Shown one piece after another: positions 16,587 through 24,671 of a DNA stretch of 64,000 bases. Each line of letters starts with the position of its first letter. Position 1 is the stretch's first letter. Source of the DNA: Roseomonas sp. KE0001 (GTDB lineage: Bacteria > Pseudomonadota > Alphaproteobacteria > Acetobacterales > Acetobacteraceae); NCBI RefSeq assembly GCF_016107285.1, contig NZ_RCVQ01000002.1, positions 310,001 to 374,000 on the forward strand. Direction: 5' to 3'. Both the position numbers and the translations under genes were made by a program. A model generated the notes under the pieces. It saw nothing but the letters and a program-made list of their open reading frames with translations. It was not told the DNA's origin and ran no database searches.

Positions 16587-19519
16587 GCGGCGGCTTCGAC
16601 CACCGCCTCGCAGCGGCGGCAGAGGGTGGGATGGGCGGCGGACTGGCCGACCTCGGGCAGCACCTTCCAGCAGCGCTCGCACTTCCCGCCCGGGGCGAGG
16701 GCGAATTCGGTGGCCGCGCCGGCCACGCCCTCGACCGTGAAGGCCGCCTCGGGCGGCGGAGCGGCGCTCAGCATCAGGTCGGAGGTGATGCAGAGCTCGG
16801 CCCAGGCGGCCGGCGGCAGCAGCTCGATCTCGGCCGGGGCGAGGTGCAGCGTCGGCGCCGCCTGCAGCGAGGAGCCGATGGTGCCGGCGCCGCGCGCCTT
16901 CTCCAGCGCCCCCGTGACGCTGCGGCGGATCTCCCGCAGCCGCTGCCACTTCGCCGCCAGGACGTCATCCCGCCAGGCCGCCGGCAGCACCGGGAAGTCC
17001 CGCAGATGGACGGAATCCGTCTCGGAGGGGAAGCGGGCGAGCCAGGCCTCCTCGGCGGTGAAGGGCATCACCGGGGCGAGCCAGGCGGTCAGGCAGCGGT
17101 GCAGCGCGTCCAGCACCGTGCGGGCGGCGCGGCGGCGGTGGCTGTCGCGCGCGTCGCAATAGAGGCTGTCCTTGCGGATGTCGAAATAGAAGGCCGAGAG
17201 GTCCGTCGCGCAGAAGCCGTGGATCTCGGGATAGACGCCGTTCCAGTCGTAATCCGCGGCGGCCTTGCGCAGCCGCGCGTCCAGCTCGGTCAGCCGGTGC
17301 AGCACCCAGCGCTCCAGCTCGGGGAGCTGGTCGTGCGGCAGGATCTCGCTTTCCTCGAAGCCGTCGAGATTGCCGAGCAGCCAGCGCAGCGTGTTGCGGA
17401 TGCGGCGGTAGAGCTCCGCCTGCTGGCCGAGGATGGTCTTGCCGATGCGCAGGTCGTCCGCGGTGTCGGAATTCATCACCCAGAGGCGCAGGATGTCGGC
17501 GCCGTACTGCTGCGTCACCTCCTGCGGCGCGGTGACGTTGCCGAGCGACTTCGACATCTTCCGCCCGCCCTCGTCGAGCACGAAGCCGTGCGTCAGGATG
17601 GCCTTGAAGGGGGCGAAGCCATTGGTGCCGATGCTCTCCAGCAGGGAGGAGTGGAACCAGCCGCGATGCTGGTCCGAGCCCTCCAGGTAGAGATCGGCCG
17701 GCACCGGCAGGCCGCGGTCGCGCAGCACGAAGGCGTGGGTCGAGCCGGATTCGAACCAGACATCGACGATGTCCATCACCTGCTCGTAATCATCCGGGTC
17801 GCGGAGTTCGCCCCCGCCGGCTGAGCCGGCCTCTCCGTTTCCGCCGGTTGAGCCGGCCTCGCCATTCAGGAAGCGGGCGGCGGCGCCGGGCCTGTACCAG
17901 GCATCCGCCCCTTCCTCGGCGAAGGCGGCGCAGATGCGGTCCAGCACCGCCTGGTCGCGCAGCACCGCGCCGGTCTTCTTCTCGACGAAGACGGCGATCG
18001 GCACGCCCCAGGCGCGCTGGCGGCTGATGCACCAGTCCGGCCGCGCCGCCACCATGGAGCCGATGCGGTTGCGCCCCATGTCGGGCACGAAGCGGGTGTT
18101 GGCGATGGCCTCCAGCGCCTTGGCGCGGATCTGGTTGCCATCGTCCATGGCGATGAACCATTGCGGCGTGGCGCGGAAGATGACCGGCTTCTTCGAGCGC
18201 CAGCTGTGCGGGTAGCTGTGGGTGACGAAGCCCTTGCCGGCCAGGTGCCCTGTCTCGGTCAGCGCCGCCCAGACCGGCTCATGCGCCTTGAACACATGGA
18301 TGCCGGTGAAGCCCGGCGCCTGCACCGTGTAGGTGCCGTCATCGGCGACGCATTCCGGCACGCCGATGCCATGCGCGCGGGTCAGGCGGAAATCGTCCTC
18401 GCCATGCGCCGGCGCCATGTGCACGAGGCCGGTGCCGGCCTCGGTGGTGACGAAATCGCCCTCCAGCAGCGGCACGTCGAACCGGTAGCCGCCCTGGGCA
18501 CCGCTCCAGTCGCGCAGCGGATGCGCGGCGATGGCGCCGGCCAGTTCCGTGCCCTTGAGGACGCGCTTCACGGAGAAGGCGGCGAGGCCCACTTCCTTGG
18601 CGAAGGCGCCGATCAGCGCCTCGGCCACGATGAAGCGCTGGCCGGGGCGGACCAGCGCCACGCCCTCCGCCACGGCATCGACGACCAGCAGCGCGTAGTC
18701 GATCTCCCCGCCATAGGCCAGCGCCCGGTTGGCCGGGATGGTCCAGGGCGTCGTCGTCCAGATCACCGCCTCGGCGCCGACCAGATCCTCCGCGCCGGCC
18801 TTCAGGATCGGGAAGCCGGTGTAGAGGATGGCGGACTTGTGGTCGTGGTACTCGACCTCGGCCTCGGCCAGCGCGGTCTTCTCGACCGGGCTCCACATCA
18901 CCGGGCGCAGGCCGCGATAGAGCGAGCCGTTCATCAGAAACTTGCCGATCTCGCCTGCGATGGCGGCCTCGGAGGGGAAGTCCATCGTCGCGTAGCGCCC
19001 GGCCCAGTCGCCGGCGACGCCGAGGCGCCTGAACTCCTCCCGCTGCACGTCCAGCCAGTGGGCGGCATAGGCGCGGCACTCGGCGCGGAACTCCAGCACC
19101 GGCACGGCGTCCTTGTCCCGCCCGCCCTGATACTTGCCGCGGGGGTTGCGGTACTCCTCCTCGACCTTCCACTCGATCGGCAGGCCGTGGCAGTCCCAGC
19201 CGGGGATGTAGTCGGCATCCTTGCCGCTCATCTGGGCGGCGCGGTTGATGACGTCCTTCAGGATCTTGTTCAGCGCGTGGCCGATATGGAGCGCGCCGTT
19301 CGCGTAGGGCGGGCCGTCATGCAGGACGAACTTCTCCCGCCCCGCCGATTGCTTCCGCAGCCGGTCCCACAGCCCGATCCGTTCCCACCGCTCCAGCCAG
19401 CCGGGCTCGCGCTTCGGCAGGTCCCCCTTCATCGGGAAGGGCGTGCGGGGCAGGAAGACGGTGCCACGGTAGTCGCGGGCGCCGCCAGCGGCGGAGGGGT
19501 CGGCAGGCACGTCGGTCAT
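16583..19519 (-). CDS. ileS: Isoleucine-tRNA ligase
   Basis: A 978-residue class I synthetase that charges tRNA-Ile and edits Val. HIGH is at 78-81 (GALHIGHALNK). The CP1 editing domain spans about 200-400 and includes WTTTPWTIPANRA. KMSKS is present (GGRKMSKSLGN). The anticodon-binding domain is followed by a C-terminal zinc finger (CERCWKVLP, then LCRRCEAVVEAA). A Gly/Ser/Glu-rich insertion containing a 9-residue tandem duplication lies in front of DYEQVMDIVDVWFESGS; it is not part of the conserved core. First gene of ileS-lspA-bamF-like-M16-M16. Confidence 0.97.
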   Translation of the reverse strand: MTDVPADPSAAGGARDYRGTVFLPRTPFPMKGDLPKREPGWLERWERIGLWDRLRKQSAGREKFVLHDGPPYANGALHIGHALNKILKDVINRAAQMSGKDADYIPGWDCHGLPIEWKVEEEYRNPRGKYQGGRDKDAVPVLEFRAECRAYAAHWLDVQREEFRRLGVAGDWAGRYATMDFPSEAAIAGEIGKFLMNGSLYRGLRPVMWSPVEKTALAEAEVEYHDHKSAILYTGFPILKAGAEDLVGAEAVIWTTTPWTIPANRALAYGGEIDYALLVVDAVAEGVALVRPGQRFIVAEALIGAFAKEVGLAAFSVKRVLKGTELAGAIAAHPLRDWSGAQGGYRFDVPLLEGDFVTTEAGTGLVHMAPAHGEDDFRLTRAHGIGVPECVADDGTYTVQAPGFTGIHVFKAHEPVWAALTETGHLAGKGFVTHSYPHSWRSKKPVIFRATPQWFIAMDDGNQIRAKALEAIANTRFVPDMGRNRIGSMVAARPDWCISRQRAWGVPIAVFVEKKTGAVLRDQAVLDRICAAFAEEGADAWYRPGAAARFLNGEAGSTGGNGEAGSAGGGELRDPDDYEQVMDIVDVWFESGSTHAFVLRDRGLPVPADLYLEGSDQHRGWFHSSLLESIGTNGFAPFKAILTHGFVLDEGGRKMSKSLGNVTAPQEVTQQYGADILRLWVMNSDTADDLRIGKTILGQQAELYRRIRNTLRWLLGNLDGFEESEILPHDQLPELERWVLHRLTELDARLRKAAADYDWNGVYPEIHGFCATDLSAFYFDIRKDSLYCDARDSHRRRAARTVLDALHRCLTAWLAPVMPFTAEEAWLARFPSETDSVHLRDFPVLPAAWRDDVLAAKWQRLREIRRSVTGALEKARGAGTIGSSLQAAPTLHLAPAEIELLPPAAWAELCITSDLMLSAAPPPEAAFTVEGVAGAATEFALAPGGKCERCWKVLPEVGQSAAHPTLCRRCEAVVEAAA
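17816..17869. repeat. 27-bp direct duplication inside ileS
   Basis: Two adjacent 27-bp units (17816-17842 and 17843-17869) that are similar but not identical. They encode NGEAGSTGG and NGEAGSAGG on the minus strand and sit in a non-conserved loop of IleS. Confidence 0.7.
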
Positions 19520-19709
19520 CGCTGTTCGTCCAGGCCGCCCGGCGGGAGGGATGAGGGGCGGCGTCAGCCAGGAGAGGGGAAGGATGCGTCTGCGGACCCG
19601 GCCCTCCGGCGGAGGACCGGGCAGCTAATTCGCGGCCCTGCCATGGGCCACCCGGAGCGGAACGGCGTGCCAGACATAGGCGGGTTTTGCGGCGCGGCGC
19701 GCCGGGGGT

Positions 19710-19746
19710 CAAGGACGGCGCGCCGTGCTCCGACGCGCCGTCCTTG
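19710..19746. other. Perfect 13-bp inverted repeat between ileS and a hydrolase gene
   Basis: CAAGGACGGCGCG (19710-19722) and CGCGCCGTCCTTG (19734-19746) pair perfectly around an 11-nt loop. No U-tract follows on either strand. It could be a terminator remnant, or the first structure in a long ileS leader if transcription starts in the neighbouring AT-rich block. Confidence 0.6.
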
Positions 19747-19752
19747 GCGACA

Positions 19753-19800
19753 CCGATTTAATTAAAAATTGAGACTTTCATCGATTATTGTGCCATTCCC
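19753..19800. promoter_or_regulatory. AT-rich divergent promoter region
   Basis: The stretch containing TTTAATTAAAAATTGAGA and ATCGATTATTG is the most AT-rich in this neighbourhood. It lies between ileS (minus) and the hydrolase at 19819 (plus). TTGAGA (19769) and TATTGT (19786) are promoter-like, but no standard -35/-10 spacing is met, so exact promoters are unassigned. The rest of the 19520-19818 gap shows no gene. Confidence 0.35.
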
Positions 19801-19818
19801 CCCGATGGAGTGGCCAAA

Positions 19819-20760
19819 ATGGGCTTCCTTGGACGAGCCTTCCCCCTGTTCCGGACCGCCTGCCTGTTCGCCGGGCTCAGCCTGTCCAGCGGCTGCGCCG
19901 CGCCTGAGCTGATGGCGGGTTTCACCGAACCGCAGCCGGTGGTGGTGGAACGCGATGTCGTTTTCCAGCCGGGAGAGACGGGCCGGCTCGATGTCTACCG
20001 GCCCTCTCGCGCGGTCGGTGGGCTGCCGGTGATTGTTTTCTTCCACGGCGGGTTCTGGCAGTTCGGTAGCAACCAAGAGTTGCAGAACCAGGTCGTTGCC
20101 CAGGAACTCGCGAAGCGCGGCGCGGTCGTGATGGTCCCGGGCTACCGGCTCTATCCCGCCGCCACCTTCCCGGGCTTCCTGGAGGATGGCGCGGCCGCCC
20201 TGGCCTGGGCGCGGGACCACGCCGCCACCTATGGCGGCGACCCCGACAACCTCTATGTGGCGGGCCATTCGGCGGGCGCCTATATCGCCGTCATGCTGGC
20301 GGCCGATGGCCGCTACCTCGCGGCGCGCGGCCTGGACCACCGGAGGCTCGGCGGCGCCATCGGCATCGCCGGCCCCTATGGCGAATGGTTCCTGGACCAT
20401 CCGACGGTGGCGCCCGTCTTCGCCGGCATTCCGGCCGCGCAGGCGCTGCCGGAGCCCTTCCTGGGGCCGGACACGCCCCCGCTCCTGCTGGTGAGCGGCA
20501 GCTGGGACGTCTTTACCCGGCCCGGCGACACCCGGCACCTGGCCGAGGTGGCCCGCGCGCGGGGCGGGCGGGCCGAGGCCATCCTCTACCCGATGATCGG
20601 CCACCTCGACATCATGATGTCGCTGCCCTGGCTGCCCAGCTTCGCGCCCCTGTCGAGCGACATGGCGCGCTTCATCCAGGCCAGGAGCGAACAGCGCCTG
20701 GCGGCCCGGCAGTCTCCCCGGCAGTCTCCCCTGCGGCTGACCGCGCTGCCCGCGCCCTGA
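19819..20760 (+). CDS. Alpha/beta hydrolase lipoprotein (HSL/BD-FAE-like)
   Basis: A 313-residue alpha/beta hydrolase with a lipoprotein signal (LSSGC, Cys at about 26). Catalytic features are an HGG oxyanion motif (VFFHGGFW), the nucleophile elbow GHSAG, a late Asp region (SGSWDVFTRPGDT) and a catalytic His (IGHLDI). This resembles carboxylesterases of the hormone-sensitive-lipase group. The start is the ATG at 19819, 8 nt after GGAG; a GTG at 19810 is in frame. It lies where ribF and ileS would often be adjacent. Confidence 0.82.
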   Translation: MGFLGRAFPLFRTACLFAGLSLSSGCAAPELMAGFTEPQPVVVERDVVFQPGETGRLDVYRPSRAVGGLPVIVFFHGGFWQFGSNQELQNQVVAQELAKRGAVVMVPGYRLYPAATFPGFLEDGAAALAWARDHAATYGGDPDNLYVAGHSAGAYIAVMLAADGRYLAARGLDHRRLGGAIGIAGPYGEWFLDHPTVAPVFAGIPAAQALPEPFLGPDTPPLLLVSGSWDVFTRPGDTRHLAEVARARGGRAEAILYPMIGHLDIMMSLPWLPSFAPLSSDMARFIQARSEQRLAARQSPRQSPLRLTALPAP

Positions 20761-20793
20761 GAGCCCGCCGCCCGGCTCAGCCATCCCCCCGGT

Positions 20794-21690
20794 TCAGCCA
20801 CCGCCGGGCGGGCGCAGATCCAGGACGGCGCGGGCGAAGGCCTCCGGCGCCTCCTGGGGGAGGTTGTGGCCGATGCCGGGCAGGGTGCGGTGCGTGTAAG
20901 AGCCGGTGAAGCGCGCGGCGTCCCCGCCGCTGCCGCCGGGCCGGGAGACACCGTCGCTGCCGCCGTCCAGGCTGATGCTCGGCACGCCGATGGGCGGCTG
21001 CGCCGCCAACCGTTGCTCGATCGCCTCCAGCGCCGGGTCGCCCGCCGCCAGCCCGTGGCGGTGGCGGTAGGAGTGCACCACCACCGCCACGAAGTCCGGA
21101 TTGTCGAAGGCGGCGGCGCTGCGCTGGAAGGTCTCCTCGGTGAAGCGCCAGTCCGGCGACCAGAGGCGCCACAGTAGCCGGCAGAACTCCTGCCGGTGCG
21201 CCGCCAGCCCGGCCGCGCCCCGCGCCCCGTGCAGGTAGTACTGGTACCAGTGGCGGTGCTCCCGCTCCGGCGCCGCCGGCACGCCGGCCGCGGCGATGTC
21301 CTGGATGTTGTAGCCGTCGCCGGTGACCAGCCCGGCGCAACGCTCCGGCCAGAGCGCCGCGACGACGCAGGCGGCGCGGCCGCCCCAGTCATAGCCCGCC
21401 AGCACGGCGCGCGGGATCGCCAGCGCGTCCATCAGCGCCAGGAGATCCGCCCCCAGCGCCCCCTGCTGCCCGGAGCGCGGCGTGTCGAGCGAGAGGAAGC
21501 GCGTCGGCCCATAGCCGCGCAGCCAGGGGATGACGACCCGCGCGCCCTCGGCGGCGAGGCGGGAAGCCACCGCGTCATAGGCATGCACGTCGTAGGGAAA
21601 GCCGTGCAGCAGGATGACCGGCCAGCCGCCGGCCTCGCCCTGCTCGCGGTAGGCGACGCGCAGCGCCCCGGCCTCGATCTGCTTCAGCAT
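20794..21690 (-). CDS. Alpha/beta hydrolase, epoxide hydrolase/dehalogenase-like
   Basis: A 298-residue cytoplasmic alpha/beta hydrolase. The oxyanion motif is LLHGFPYD and the nucleophile elbow is GYDWGGR, with Asp instead of Ser, typical of soluble epoxide hydrolases and haloalkane dehalogenases. The catalytic His is probably in GIGHNLPQEAP near the C-terminus. The start at ATG 21690 has GGGAGGAA upstream. Substrate is unknown. It is convergent with the lipoprotein hydrolase and downstream of ribF. Confidence 0.8.
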   Translation of the reverse strand: MLKQIEAGALRVAYREQGEAGGWPVILLHGFPYDVHAYDAVASRLAAEGARVVIPWLRGYGPTRFLSLDTPRSGQQGALGADLLALMDALAIPRAVLAGYDWGGRAACVVAALWPERCAGLVTGDGYNIQDIAAAGVPAAPEREHRHWYQYYLHGARGAAGLAAHRQEFCRLLWRLWSPDWRFTEETFQRSAAAFDNPDFVAVVVHSYRHRHGLAAGDPALEAIEQRLAAQPPIGVPSISLDGGSDGVSRPGGSGGDAARFTGSYTHRTLPGIGHNLPQEAPEAFARAVLDLRPPGGG

Positions 21691-21758
21691 GGTTGGATTC
21701 CTCCCGCCCCGATGTGGGGGGCGGGCACGGCGCGGGGGAGGGGGCGCCCCGACCGGCC

Positions 21759-22703
21759 TCATCCCAGCAGCCGCCGCGCCTCCGCCGCATCCGCCGCGAT
21801 CTGCGCCGTCAGCTCCGCCAGCCCGGCGAACCGGCGCTCCGGACGCAGGAAGTGCAGCAGCCGCACGCCGATCTCCTGGCCGTAGAGGTCACCGGTGAAA
21901 TCGAAGAGATGCGCCTCCACCCGGCTTTCCGTCCCGCCCACGGTCGGCCGCTGGCCGATATTGGCCACGCCCTTCACCAGGGTGCCGTCGGCCAGCTCCG
22001 CCTCGATGGCATAGACGCCGCGCGCCGGCTCCAGGTGCCGCCCCAGCGGCACGTTGGCCGTGGGGAAGCCGATGGTCCGCCCGCGCTTGTCGCCATGGCT
22101 GACCGGGCCACGGATCTCCCAGGGCCGGCCCAGCGCCTCGGCCGCCCGCTCGGGATAGCCGTCCTGCAGGGCGCGGCGGATGCGCGAGGAGGAGATGGGG
22201 CCGGCGGCGTCGGCGACCGGCGGCACCACGGTCAGGCCGATGCCGAGCCGCTCGGCCTGCGCCGCCAGGAAGGCGACGTCGCCGCCGCGCCGGTGGCCGA
22301 AGGCGAAGTCGGCGCCGCAGGCGAGGTGCCGGGCGCCGAGCGCGCCATGCAGCACCTCGGTGACGAAGGCCTCGGCCGGGAGCGCGGCCAAGGCGGCGTC
22401 GAAGGCCAGGGCGACGACGACATCCGCGCCCGCCGCGCGCAGCGCCGCCGCCTTGGCCGGGGCGAGGGTCAGGCGGAAGGGCGGGTCGTCGGGGCGGAAA
22501 TGCTCGCGCGGATGCGGCTCGAAGGTCAGCGCGGCGAGCGTCAGCTCCGGCCGTCCGGCATGGGCGGCGCGCAGCACGGCGCGGTGGCCGAGATGCACGC
22601 CGTCGAAATTGCCCAGGGCCAGCGTGGCGCCGCGCGCCGCGGGCGGCACCGCCTGCCAGGAGAGGCCCGGGATGGCGTTCGGGTCCGGCGGGTCCTGGCT
22701 CAT
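21759..22703 (-). CDS. ribF: Bifunctional riboflavin kinase/FAD synthetase
   Basis: A 314-residue enzyme making FMN and FAD. The N-terminal FAD synthetase domain (about 25-185) shows LGNFDGVHLGH and ISSSRIRRAL. The C-terminal riboflavin kinase domain (about 190-310) shows GPVSHGDKRGRTIGFPTAN and GVYAIEAEL. In many proteobacteria ribF is followed by ileS; here the pair is about 2.2 kb apart. Confidence 0.95.
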   Translation of the reverse strand: MSQDPPDPNAIPGLSWQAVPPAARGATLALGNFDGVHLGHRAVLRAAHAGRPELTLAALTFEPHPREHFRPDDPPFRLTLAPAKAAALRAAGADVVVALAFDAALAALPAEAFVTEVLHGALGARHLACGADFAFGHRRGGDVAFLAAQAERLGIGLTVVPPVADAAGPISSSRIRRALQDGYPERAAEALGRPWEIRGPVSHGDKRGRTIGFPTANVPLGRHLEPARGVYAIEAELADGTLVKGVANIGQRPTVGGTESRVEAHLFDFTGDLYGQEIGVRLLHFLRPERRFAGLAELTAQIAADAAEARRLLG

Positions 22704-22722
22704 CGGCCGGCGCCGTGGCGGC

Positions 22723-23310
22723 TCATCGCTGCGCCTTCTCGACCCATTTCTCGACCTCCACCGGGGCGAAATCCTCCAGCGCCGCCAGCGCCTGCTCCGG
22801 CGTGCCGGCCAGCGCCGCCAGGGCGCGGTGCTTGGGGTGCAGAAAGCCCTCCGTCACCATGTGGTCGAAGACCGTGCCCAGGCGGCCCCAGTAGCCGGCG
22901 GTGTCGAGGAAGACGAGGCCCTTGGCGTGGATGCCGAGCTGGGTCCAGGTGAAGGCCTCCACCGCCTCCTCCAGCGTGCCGATGCCGCCGGGCAGCACGA
23001 CGAAGCCGTCCGACAGGTCGGCCATCATCGCCTTGCGCTCATGCATGGTGCCGACCACCCGCAGGTCGGTGATGGCGCCATGGCCGACCTCGCGGCGCAT
23101 CAGCGTCTCGGGGATGATGCCGATGACCTCGGCGCCCGCCTTCATCGCCGCATCCGCGACGATGCCCATCAGCCCGACATGCCCGCCGCCATAGACCAGC
23201 CCCTGGCCGCGTGCCGCGATGGCCTGGCCGAGGGCCCGCGCGGCCGCCGCGTAGGCCGGGTTGTTGCCGGGGTTGGACCCGCAGAAGACACAGACACGCT
23301 TGATGGCCAT
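22723..23310 (-). CDS. LOG family protein (cytokinin riboside phosphoribohydrolase-like)
   Basis: A 195-residue lysine-decarboxylase-like Rossmann protein. Motifs are VCVFCGSNPG, VYGGGHVGLMG, MHERKAMM and the family signature PGGIGTLEE. Enzymes of this family release the base from nucleoside 5'-monophosphates. In bacteria the substrate is usually not established. The start is the ATG at 23310 (MAIKRVCVFCG). It sits 20 bp upstream of ribF on the same strand. Confidence 0.88.
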   Translation of the reverse strand: MAIKRVCVFCGSNPGNNPAYAAAARALGQAIAARGQGLVYGGGHVGLMGIVADAAMKAGAEVIGIIPETLMRREVGHGAITDLRVVGTMHERKAMMADLSDGFVVLPGGIGTLEEAVEAFTWTQLGIHAKGLVFLDTAGYWGRLGTVFDHMVTEGFLHPKHRALAALAGTPEQALAALEDFAPVEVEKWVEKAQR

Positions 23311-23462
23311 CGGGGAACCCCAGCTCGATCGTGGCGCCGGGCGGGGCGGGCCCGAAGGCGGGGCCACCCACCCGGCCCTGCGGGCTTAACGCCGGGTGCC
23401 CGGATGGACAAGCGATCCGCACGGGGAGACAACCCGGCCGGATCGAGCACAGAGGAGTCGCC

Positions 23463-24596
23463 ATGCCCGCCACCCCCATCGGCACGAGCGAACAGCTCCT
23501 GGAGGAGCTGCGCGGCTGGGTCGAGACCGAGACGCCGACCACCGACGCCGCCGCCATCAACCGCCTGCTGGACAGGGCCGAGGCCGGGCTGGCCGCCGTC
23601 GGCGCCGTGCTGGAGCGCATCCCCGGCACCGAGGGCCGCGGCGACCATCTGGTGGCCCGGACGCCGGGCGAGGGCAGGCCCGTGCTCGTCGCCGGCCATC
23701 TCGACACCGTCTGGGACCACGGCACGCTGGAGAGGACGATCCCCTTCCGCGTCGAGGGCGAGAAGTGCTTCGGTCCCGGCATCTACGACATGAAGGCCGG
23801 CAGCTTCTTCGCCTTCCATTCCGTGCGCGAGATCCTGCGGCACGGCACGCGGACCCGCAGCCCGATCACCCTGCTGCTGACCTCGGACGAGGAGGTGGGC
23901 AGCGGCACCAGCCGGGCGCTGATCGAGCGCGAGGCGGCCGGCGCCTGCGCCGTGCTGATCCCCGAGCCGGCGGGCGGGACGCAGAAGGCCTGTGTCACGG
24001 CGCGCAAGGGCACCGGGCGCTTCACCATCCAGGTCGAGGGCCGCAGCGCCCATGCGGGCGGCAACTGGCAGGAGGGCGCCAGCGCGGTGGTGACGCTGGC
24101 GCGGCTGATCGGCCAGATCCATGCGCTGGTGGACCTGCCGGGCGGCACGACGACGAATGTGGCGCCGATCTGGGGCGGCACGCGGCCCAACGTCATTCCC
24201 AACAAGGCCGGCTGCGAGGTGGATTTCCGCGTCGCCACGCTGGAGGACGCGGCGCGGGTCGAGGCGGCGGTGATGGCCATGGCCGGGCCGCAGCCGGAGG
24301 GGACCAGCGTCGTGATCACCGGCGGGCTGAACCGGCCGCCGATGGTCGAGGGGCCGGGCAACCTGGCGCTCTACGAGCAGGCCCGGGCGATCGCCGCGCG
24401 GCTCGGCTACGACCTGCCGAAGCAGCACCGCGGCGGCGGCTCGGACGGCAATTTCACCGCCGCCATGGGCATTCCGACGCTGGACGGGCTGGGCTGCTCC
24501 GGCGCGGGGGCGCATGCGGAGTTCGAGCACATCCTCTGGCGCGAGCTGGCGCCGCGCTGCGGCACGCTGTGCGAACTGCTGGAGACGCTGGGCTGA
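23463..24596 (+). CDS. M20 family metallopeptidase (glutamate carboxypeptidase-like)
   Basis: A 377-residue zinc peptidase of the CPG2/M20A type. Metal and catalytic segments are visible: AGHLDTVWD, GPGIYDMKAG, TSDEEVGS, IPEPAGG and, at the end, GAHAEFEHILW. The dimerisation domain (about 180-290) starts after the segment with RKGTGRFTIQVEGRSAHAG. The ATG at 23463 has AGAGGAG upstream. It probably cleaves a C-terminal acidic residue from a peptide or pterin-like substrate. It is divergent from the LOG gene. Confidence 0.88.
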   Translation: MPATPIGTSEQLLEELRGWVETETPTTDAAAINRLLDRAEAGLAAVGAVLERIPGTEGRGDHLVARTPGEGRPVLVAGHLDTVWDHGTLERTIPFRVEGEKCFGPGIYDMKAGSFFAFHSVREILRHGTRTRSPITLLLTSDEEVGSGTSRALIEREAAGACAVLIPEPAGGTQKACVTARKGTGRFTIQVEGRSAHAGGNWQEGASAVVTLARLIGQIHALVDLPGGTTTNVAPIWGGTRPNVIPNKAGCEVDFRVATLEDAARVEAAVMAMAGPQPEGTSVVITGGLNRPPMVEGPGNLALYEQARAIAARLGYDLPKQHRGGGSDGNFTAAMGIPTLDGLGCSGAGAHAEFEHILWRELAPRCGTLCELLETLG

Positions 24597-24607
24597 GGCC
24601 GGGCTCC

Positions 24608-24631
24608 GGGAGAGGCGGCGCCGCCCCTCCC
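24608..24631. terminator. 24-bp near-perfect palindrome between convergent genes
   Basis: GGGAGAGGCGGC/GCCGCCCCTCCC pairs with one mismatch between the M20 and siderophore-reductase stops. It has no U-tract. Direct repeats of CCTCGGGGCCG follow. A weak bidirectional terminator is possible. Confidence 0.3.
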
Positions 24632-24671
24632 GCGCCGGGGTCGCCTCGGGGCCGCCTCGGGGCCGCCCCCG

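Noticed and set aside
17740-17765. GGATTCGAACC-like tRNA T-loop
   Set aside because: It lies within conserved ileS coding sequence (the WFESGS region) and no acceptor or anticodon stems can be formed around it.
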